Below are positions 58,559 to 64,000 of a stretch of DNA of 64,000 bases, in pieces; the stretch's first letter is position 1; every line of letters starts with the position of its first letter. Under the pieces are notes generated by a model. It saw only the letters and a program-made list of their open reading frames with translations. It was not told the origin of the DNA and made no database searches. Origin of the DNA: JASJAR01 sp038530285 (GTDB lineage Bacteria; Pseudomonadota; Alphaproteobacteria; Rhodobacterales; Rhodobacteraceae); the NCBI GenBank assembly GCA_038530285.1, contig JBCBCY010000016.1, positions 17,724-81,723 on the forward strand, read 5' to 3'. A program made the translations under genes and the position numbers.

Positions 58559-61467
58559 GGTTGAAAGAGCGCGGTTTGATCGACCGGGACCGTCCGGTGC
58601 GCTTCACCTTTGATGGTGTGAATGTGCCGGGCTTTGCGGGCGATACTGTCGCCTCGGCGCTGTTGGCCAAAGGCCAGCGGGTCATGGGTCGGTCGTTCAA
58701 GTATCATCGCCCGCGCGGGGTGGTCACGGCGGGGTCGGGCGAACCCAATGCGCTGATCACGGTGGGACGGGGGGCCAGCCAGCGGCCCAACATGCGTGCG
58801 ACTACGGAAGAGATTTTCGAAGGGCTCGACGTGCGCAGTCAGAACGCCTGGCCGTCGCTGCGCTATGACGTGATGGCGGTCAATGATCTGATGGCGCCAT
58901 TTCTGGGCGCGGGCTTTTATTACAAGACCTTCATGTGGCCGCGCGGCGCCTGGGAACGGATCTATGAGCCGATGATCCGGCGTGCGGCGGGGCTGGGCGC
59001 GCTGTCGGGCCGGTCGGCCGAAGATCGCAGCGAAAAGGCCTTTGCGCATTGCGACGTGCTGGTGATCGGGGCGGGGCCTGCGGGGCTGATGGCGGCCCTG
59101 ACGGCGGCGCGGTCGGGTGCGGATGTGATTTTGGCCGATGAAGATGCGCGGCTGGGCGGGCGGTTGTTGGCCTCGGCCGAAGAGGTGGGCGGGCGGCCCG
59201 GGCCCGCCTGGGTGGAGGCTGTGCGCGCAGAGCTTGCCGCGATGGCGAACGTGCGCGTGATGGCGCGCACCACCGTCACGGGCGCCTATGATCAGGGCAC
59301 CTACGGCGCGTTTGAGCGGGTGTCGCATCATCTGGCCGACCCCGGTGCGGCCCCGGCCACGACGTTTTGGCGGATCGCGGCGCGCGCCGCCGTGCTGGCC
59401 ACAGGCGCGCTGGAGCGCACCATCGCCTTTCCCGGCAACGACCGGCCCGGGGTGATGCAGGCAGGCGCGGTTGCGGCCTATGCCAACCGCTACGGCGTGG
59501 CGGCGGGTGCCCGGGTGGCCGTCTTTGGCAACAATGACGGCGCGCACCGGATCGCCGAAGGGCTGGTGGCCGCTGGCGTCAACGTGGTTGGTCTGATCGA
59601 CACGCGGGGCGGCGTGGCGGGGCCAGACGGGATTGAGACCATCGCAGGCGCTGAAGTGACCGGCACCAAGGGGCGCAGGGGTCTCAGTGAGATCGCGTTG
59701 CGCGGTGCCGGAGCGCCGGAGCGTTTGCGCGTCGATTGTCTGGCGGTTTCGGGCGGCTGGGACCCGGCGGTGCATCTGACCTGTCACCTTGGCGCGCGGC
59801 CCCACTGGCGCGAGGATATCGCGGGCTTTGTGCCGGCCGACAATGCGGTGCCGGGGTTGATCCCGGCGGGGGCTGCGGCGGGTCGGTTTTCGACCGCCGC
59901 CTGTCTGGCGGATGGCGCGCGCGCAGCCGGTGCGGCGCTGGACGCGCTGGGGATAAAGGCGGTGTCGGTTGAGGTGCCCAAGGCGGAAGACGGCCCTTAC
60001 GCGATCACCCCGTTCTGGCAGGTGAAGGCGAAAGGCCGCGCCTGGCTTGATCTGCAAAACGACGTCACGACCAAGGATGTCAAGGCGGCGGCGGCTGAGA
60101 ACTTCCGTTCGGTCGAGCATATGAAGCGATATACAACGCAAGGGATGGCAACCGATCAGGGCAAGGGGTCGAACGTGACGGCTTTGGCGGTGCTGGCCGA
60201 GGCGACCGGGCGGACGATCCCCGAAACCGGGACCACCACGTTCCGGCCGCCCTATACGCCGGTGCCGGTGGCGGCGATGGGGGCGGGCGCCTCGGGCGTG
60301 GGGTTTGCGCCCCAGCGGCGGACCACATCGGATGGGGCGGCCCGGGCCGCCGCTGCGCCGATGATCGAGGCGGGGCTGTGGTACCGCGCGTCGTATTTCC
60401 CGCGCCCGGGCGAGACCACGTGGCGGCAGACCTGCGACCGCGAGGTCACGATGGTGCGCGAGACGGTGGGCGTGGCGGATGTGTCGACCCTGGGCAAGGT
60501 CGAGGTCGTGGGGCCGGACGCGGGGGCCTTTCTGGATTTCGTCTATATCAATACGATGTCGAAGCTACGCGTCGGCCGGGTCCGCTATGGGCTGATGCTG
60601 CGCGAGGACGGCCATGTGATGGATGACGGCACGGCCGCGCGTCTGGCCGAGGACCGCTACCTGATCACCACGACCACGGCTGCGGCGGGTCAGGTGATGG
60701 CGCATCTGGAGTTTGTCCGCCAGGCGTTGCGACCCGGTCTGGATGTGGCGATTACGTCAGCCACGGAACATTGGGCGCAGTTTGCCGTCGCGGGGCCCAG
60801 GGCGGCTAAGGTGGTCGCAAGCGTGGTCGATGACATGCCCGATCTGGCGTTCATGGGGGCGGGTGCGGCGCGCATTGGCGGGGTCGCAGCCCGGGTGTTT
60901 CGGATTTCGTTTTCGGGTGAGACCGGGTTCGAACTGGCGGTGCCTGCACGCTATGGCGCAAACCTGTGGCGGCTGCTGGTGGCCCAGGCCGAGACCCTGG
61001 GCGGGGGCGCTTACGGGATGGAGGCGCTGAATGTCCTGCGGATTGAGAAAGGGTTTTTGACCCATGCCGAAATCCATGGCCGGGTGACGGCAGGCGACGT
61101 GGGGCTGGGGGCGATGATGTCGTCGAAGAAGGATTTCATCGGGCGGGCGGCGGCAGGGCGCCCGGGGTTGGTTGAGGACCGCGAGGAGCTTGTGGGTCTG
61201 GTTTCGGAAGACGGGGAATTGCCGGCGGGGGCGCATCTGTTTGCCCCTGGCGCAGAGCCCGTCGCGGCCCATGATCAAGGCTATGTCACGTCGAACTGTT
61301 ATTCGCCGACGTTGTGTGCGGATCTGGCGCTGGGGTTTCTGGCCGGTGGCCGGGCGCGCCACGGCGAAGAGATCGCGGTCGTGGACGGGTTGCGGGGCGT
61401 GACGCGGGTGGCCCGGGTCGTTGATCCGGTGTTTTTTGACAAAGACGGAGGGCGGATGCGTGGTTAA
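58555..61467 (+). CDS. soxA: Sarcosine oxidase subunit alpha
   Basis: Encodes 970 aa from a GTG at 58555. An N-terminal ferredoxin-like domain (RPVRFTFDGVNVPGFAGDTVASAL) is followed by an NAD-binding Rossmann fold (VIGAGPAGLMAALTAARSGADV, about 168-189) and a C-terminal GcvT-like tetrahydrofolate domain (about 600-970). This is the complete SoxA architecture. It binds NAD and passes formaldehyde to tetrahydrofolate, giving 5,10-methylene-THF. It overlaps soxD and soxG at both ends. Confidence 0.97.
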   Translation: MRLKERGLIDRDRPVRFTFDGVNVPGFAGDTVASALLAKGQRVMGRSFKYHRPRGVVTAGSGEPNALITVGRGASQRPNMRATTEEIFEGLDVRSQNAWPSLRYDVMAVNDLMAPFLGAGFYYKTFMWPRGAWERIYEPMIRRAAGLGALSGRSAEDRSEKAFAHCDVLVIGAGPAGLMAALTAARSGADVILADEDARLGGRLLASAEEVGGRPGPAWVEAVRAELAAMANVRVMARTTVTGAYDQGTYGAFERVSHHLADPGAAPATTFWRIAARAAVLATGALERTIAFPGNDRPGVMQAGAVAAYANRYGVAAGARVAVFGNNDGAHRIAEGLVAAGVNVVGLIDTRGGVAGPDGIETIAGAEVTGTKGRRGLSEIALRGAGAPERLRVDCLAVSGGWDPAVHLTCHLGARPHWREDIAGFVPADNAVPGLIPAGAAAGRFSTAACLADGARAAGAALDALGIKAVSVEVPKAEDGPYAITPFWQVKAKGRAWLDLQNDVTTKDVKAAAAENFRSVEHMKRYTTQGMATDQGKGSNVTALAVLAEATGRTIPETGTTTFRPPYTPVPVAAMGAGASGVGFAPQRRTTSDGAARAAAAPMIEAGLWYRASYFPRPGETTWRQTCDREVTMVRETVGVADVSTLGKVEVVGPDAGAFLDFVYINTMSKLRVGRVRYGLMLREDGHVMDDGTAARLAEDRYLITTTTAAAGQVMAHLEFVRQALRPGLDVAITSATEHWAQFAVAGPRAAKVVASVVDDMPDLAFMGAGAARIGGVAARVFRISFSGETGFELAVPARYGANLWRLLVAQAETLGGGAYGMEALNVLRIEKGFLTHAEIHGRVTAGDVGLGAMMSSKKDFIGRAAAGRPGLVEDREELVGLVSEDGELPAGAHLFAPGAEPVAAHDQGYVTSNCYSPTLCADLALGFLAGGRARHGEEIAVVDGLRGVTRVARVVDPVFFDKDGGRMRG

Positions 61468-62005
61468 TCTGGTCGCGACATCGCCTTTTGAGGCTGGCTT
61501 GCCGGTGGATATCGGTGGGGTCACGGTTGCCGCGGTTGATCTGGGCCCGGTCACCGTTGTTCAGCCCCTGAAGGGTCAGGCGGCGGCGGTGTCGGCGGCG
61601 CTGACGTCTGCGCTTGGGGTCGGATTGCCCGCCCCCAATGAGGCGTTGAGCGCGCGTGCCGCGCGGGCGTTATGGTGCGGACCCGGCCAGGCCCTGGTGC
61701 TGGGCGATTGCCCGGCCCTGCCCGGGGCGGCGGTTGTTGATCAATCCGATGGTTTTGCGGCCCTGCAGATCGACGGCGCGGGCGCGCGCGATGTCCTGGC
61801 GCGGCTGACACCTTTGGATGTGCGCGCTGCTGTTTTCGGGGAAGGCCAGACCGCGCGCAGCCTGATCGGGCATATGACCGGGCAGATCACGCCGGTGGGT
61901 AGGGAGGCGTTTGAACTGATGGTGATGCGGTCGATGGCGGGCACATTGGTGCATGACGTCACCCGCGCGGCGGGCTTTGTGGCGGGCCGGGCCGCTTTGG
62001 CGTGA
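61460..62005 (+). CDS. soxG: Sarcosine oxidase subunit gamma
   Basis: Encodes 181 aa from a GTG at 61460, overlapping the soxA stop by 8 nt; earlier in-frame starts lie within soxA. DGFAALQIDGAGARDVLARLTPLDVRAAVFG and GHMTGQITPVG are typical of SoxG, a GcvT-like small subunit. It completes the heterotetrameric enzyme. Operon order B-D-A-G is the standard one. Confidence 0.93.
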   Translation: MVNLVATSPFEAGLPVDIGGVTVAAVDLGPVTVVQPLKGQAAAVSAALTSALGVGLPAPNEALSARAARALWCGPGQALVLGDCPALPGAAVVDQSDGFAALQIDGAGARDVLARLTPLDVRAAVFGEGQTARSLIGHMTGQITPVGREAFELMVMRSMAGTLVHDVTRAAGFVAGRAALA

Positions 62006-62057
62006 GGGCAGGGGGGCCCCGCCATTGGTCACTCGGACCAATGGCGCAACCCTGAAC

Positions 62058-62105
62058 GCCCCCCGGCTGACGCCCCCCCGGAGTATTTTTGCCAGGATGA
62101 AGGGG
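62058..62105 (+). repeat. Dispersed intergenic element, copy F (partial)
   Basis: CCCCCCGGCTGACGCCCCCCC followed by GGAGTATTTTTGCCAGGATGAAGGGG. It lacks the leading GGGGGCTCTG arm but keeps the diagnostic tail. It lies between soxG and dnaG. Confidence 0.68.
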
Positions 62106-62189
62106 CCCGGGCGGCGTGTTGCGTCGAATTCTGTGGACAAGCGCCGCGGGTCTCTTGCGGCGGGCGTCTGGGCGGCTGATATTGGACGG

Positions 62190-64000
62190 ATGGCGTTACC
62201 TCCTGGATTCTTAGATGAGCTGCGCGCGCGGGTGTCGATCAGCCAGGTTGTGGGCCGCAAGGTGATCTGGGATCAGCGCAAGTCGAACCAGGCCAAGGGC
62301 GATCTTTGGGCGCCGTGCCCGTTTCACCACGAAAAGACCGCGTCGTTCCATGTGGATGATCGCAAGGGCTATTATTATTGCTTTGGCTGTCACGCGAAGG
62401 GCGATGCGCTGGGCTTCATCAAAGAGACCGAGAACGTATCCTTCATGGAGGCGGTTGAGATCCTGGCGGGCGAGGCGGGGATGCAGATGCCCGCGCGCGA
62501 CCCCAAGGCGCAGGAAAAAGCGGACCGGCGCACTCAGCTTGTCGAAGTGATGGAACAGGCCGTCCAGCATTACCGGTTGCAGTTGAAGACCGGGGCGGCG
62601 GCCCCCGCGCGCGATTATCTGGCCGGGCGCGGGTTGTCTGAGGCCGCGTTGGATCGCTGGGAGATCGGCTTTGCGCCGCCGGGCTGGCAGGGCCTGTGGG
62701 ATCATCTGCGCGGCAAAGGCGTGGCCGAAGACTTGATTCTGGCCGCGGGGCTCGCCAAACCGTCCACCCGGGAGGGCAAGCCGCCCTATGACACGTTCCG
62801 CCACCGGATCATGTTCCCGATCCGCGACGCGCGGGGCCGTGCGATTGCCTTTGGCGGGCGCGCGATGGACCCCGACGATAACGCGAAGTACCTGAATTCG
62901 CCCGAGACCGAATTGTTCGACAAAGGCCGCACGCTTTACAACCACGCGCCCGCGCGTGAGGCGGTGGGCCGGGACCAGCCGCTGATCGTGGCCGAGGGCT
63001 ATATGGATGTGATCGCCCTGGCCGAGGCCGGGTTCAAAGGGGCCGTGGCCCCCCTGGGCACGGCGGTGACCGAAGACCAGTTGCAAATGATGTGGCGGAT
63101 CGCGCCCGAGCCGATCATCGCTTTGGACGGTGACACCGCGGGCCTGCGCGCGGCCATGCGGTTGATCGACATGGTGTTGCCGTTGATCAGCCCCGAGCGC
63201 AGCCTGCGGTTTGCGCTGATGCCCCAGGGTGTGGACCCCGATGATCTGCTGCGCGCCAAGGGGGCGGGGGCGATGAAGGCACTTTTGGACGAGGCGCGGC
63301 CGCTGGTGTCGCTGTTGTGGCAACGCGAGACGGACGGAAAAGTGCTCGATTCCCCTGAACGGCGCGCGGCCTTGGACCAATCGCTGCGCGGCGCGTTGAA
63401 GAAAATCGCCGACCCGGGACTGCGAAGCCACTACGGGGACGAGATCAAGCGGCTGCGCCAGGCGCTGTTCCAGCCGCAAACGGGTGCGGCGGATCGTCCG
63501 CGCGTTTGGGGGGGCAAGCGGGCGCCTGCGGGGCCGACGGCTTCGGTGCGCCAATCGATGCTGGTGAAAACCCCTGCGGCTGAGGATCTGTTGCGCGAAG
63601 CGGTGATCTTGATGGTGCTGGTGCGCCACCCCGAGCTTGTCGAACCCTTTGAGGCCGAGTTGGAGCGGATGGTGCCCGGCACCGCTGAGGCCAAGGCCGT
63701 GCAGGGGGCGCTTTTGCAGACCGGCGGGGCGGCGCGCGCCGAGATCGAGGCGATTGCGGGGGCGGCGGCCCTTGAAAAACTCCTCGCCCCGCGCCATGTG
63801 GCGATACAGCCTGCCGTGCGCACCCTCGATGATGAAGCTGCCCGCCAGTGTCTGACGGAAGAATTCGCAAAGCTGTCGGCCTGGCGCGGGGCGCGGGCGG
63901 AAATCGAAGATGCCGTGCGCGAGTTTGACGATCTGGCTGATGAGGGTTTGACCTGGCGCGTGAGCCAGGCGGCCGAGGCAATTGACAAGGCGGGGCGGTC
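62190..64000 (+). CDS. dnaG: DNA primase (partial, C-terminus off the right edge)
   Basis: An open frame of 603 codons runs from the ATG at 62190 to the window end. The N-terminal zinc ribbon has Cys43, His46, Cys64 and Cys67 (CPFH...CFGCH). The RNA polymerase core shows FPIRDARGRAIAFGGR and the TOPRIM AEGYMDVIAL motif, followed by the GDTAG metal site. It synthesises RNA primers for replication. The C-terminal helicase-interacting part has begun but is incomplete here. Confidence 0.96.
   Translation, partial: MALPPGFLDELRARVSISQVVGRKVIWDQRKSNQAKGDLWAPCPFHHEKTASFHVDDRKGYYYCFGCHAKGDALGFIKETENVSFMEAVEILAGEAGMQMPARDPKAQEKADRRTQLVEVMEQAVQHYRLQLKTGAAAPARDYLAGRGLSEAALDRWEIGFAPPGWQGLWDHLRGKGVAEDLILAAGLAKPSTREGKPPYDTFRHRIMFPIRDARGRAIAFGGRAMDPDDNAKYLNSPETELFDKGRTLYNHAPAREAVGRDQPLIVAEGYMDVIALAEAGFKGAVAPLGTAVTEDQLQMMWRIAPEPIIALDGDTAGLRAAMRLIDMVLPLISPERSLRFALMPQGVDPDDLLRAKGAGAMKALLDEARPLVSLLWQRETDGKVLDSPERRAALDQSLRGALKKIADPGLRSHYGDEIKRLRQALFQPQTGAADRPRVWGGKRAPAGPTASVRQSMLVKTPAAEDLLREAVILMVLVRHPELVEPFEAELERMVPGTAEAKAVQGALLQTGGAARAEIEAIAGAAALEKLLAPRHVAIQPAVRTLDDEAARQCLTEEFAKLSAWRGARAEIEDAVREFDDLADEGLTWRVSQAAEAIDKAGR

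Noticed and set aside
58414..60141. 575-codon open frame on the minus strand
   Set aside because: Antisense to soxD and soxA; no family features.
62211..63797. 528-codon open frame on the minus strand
   Set aside because: Antisense to dnaG, whose zinc ribbon and TOPRIM motifs are clear.

Overview
The window looks like a chromosomal stretch of a marine-type alphaproteobacterium of the order Rhodobacterales (Roseobacter/Rhodobacteraceae). The evidence is high GC, two proteins with the VPLPA-CTERM tail known mainly from this order, a class I PHA cluster with PhaR operators of the CTGC-N3-GCAG type, a GTTC-N7-GTTC LexA box, an alphaproteobacterial PleD/DUF3572 pair, and dispersed intergenic repeats of a kind common in the group. 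Most of it reads as core genome. I saw no rRNA, CRISPR array, phage or transposase. One tRNA (Leu-UAA) is present.

Layout. 1-7.6 kb: a rhomboid protease cut by the window edge, a TPR protein, tRNA-Leu, a DUF2799 lipoprotein, a PaaI-type thioesterase, metG, a Slam-like outer-membrane protein paired with a TbpB-like surface lipoprotein, and an SOS-controlled imuA without imuB/dnaE2. 7.8-15.8 kb: aldo/keto reductase, XRE regulator, fatty acid desaturase, NUDIX hydrolase, an EF-hand protein followed by an ECF sigma / anti-sigma / periplasmic sensor operon, a PleD-like diguanylate cyclase with degenerate receivers, DUF3572 and VOC proteins. 15.9-21.5 kb: a tight plus-strand catabolic cluster (SDR, LacI regulator, double SnoaL-like protein, MetE/CoM-transferase-like enzyme, alpha/beta hydrolase, dienelactone hydrolase). 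21.5-26.8 kb: the PHA cluster phaZ / phaC-phaP / VPLPA-CTERM gene / phaR. 26.9-38.8 kb: a class III aminotransferase and LysR regulator beside a minus-strand operon of nine genes: amino-acid-type ABC transporter, two glutamine-synthetase-like ligases, glutamine amidotransferase, FAD amine oxidase and a DegT aminotransferase. Together these suggest uptake and gamma-glutamylation-based breakdown of an amine. 38.9-47.5 kb: a PhnD-like binding protein and TerB protein, a visibly AT-richer orphan gene directly behind pyrG, pyrG, a second VPLPA-CTERM protein, secG, a cyclic-nucleotide-binding protein, homoserine dehydrogenase and a small lipoprotein. 47.5-49.9 kb: two TetR regulators with palindromic operators. 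50.0-54.9 kb: a TadG-TadE-TadE-TadG surface/pilus cluster. 55-64 kb: a Glu/Leu/Phe/Val dehydrogenase, the heterotetrameric sarcosine oxidase operon soxBDAG, and dnaG cut by the right edge.

How the genes work together. Three modules stand out. (1) The PHA module holds synthase, depolymerase, phasin and repressor, with two exact PhaR operators 30 bp apart on the phasin promoter. (2) The nine-gene amine operon runs from ABC ATPase to aminotransferase without a strand change. (3) The lipoprotein-Slam pair has its own promoter and an intercistronic hairpin that could set the cargo:translocator ratio.

The best candidates for something undescribed are the low-GC orphan gene downstream of pyrG, the amine operon with its unexpected DegT member, the MetE-like catabolic cluster, the Slam/lipoprotein pair, and two families of dispersed intergenic elements. 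All functions are read from sequence features and family knowledge; nothing was searched against databases.
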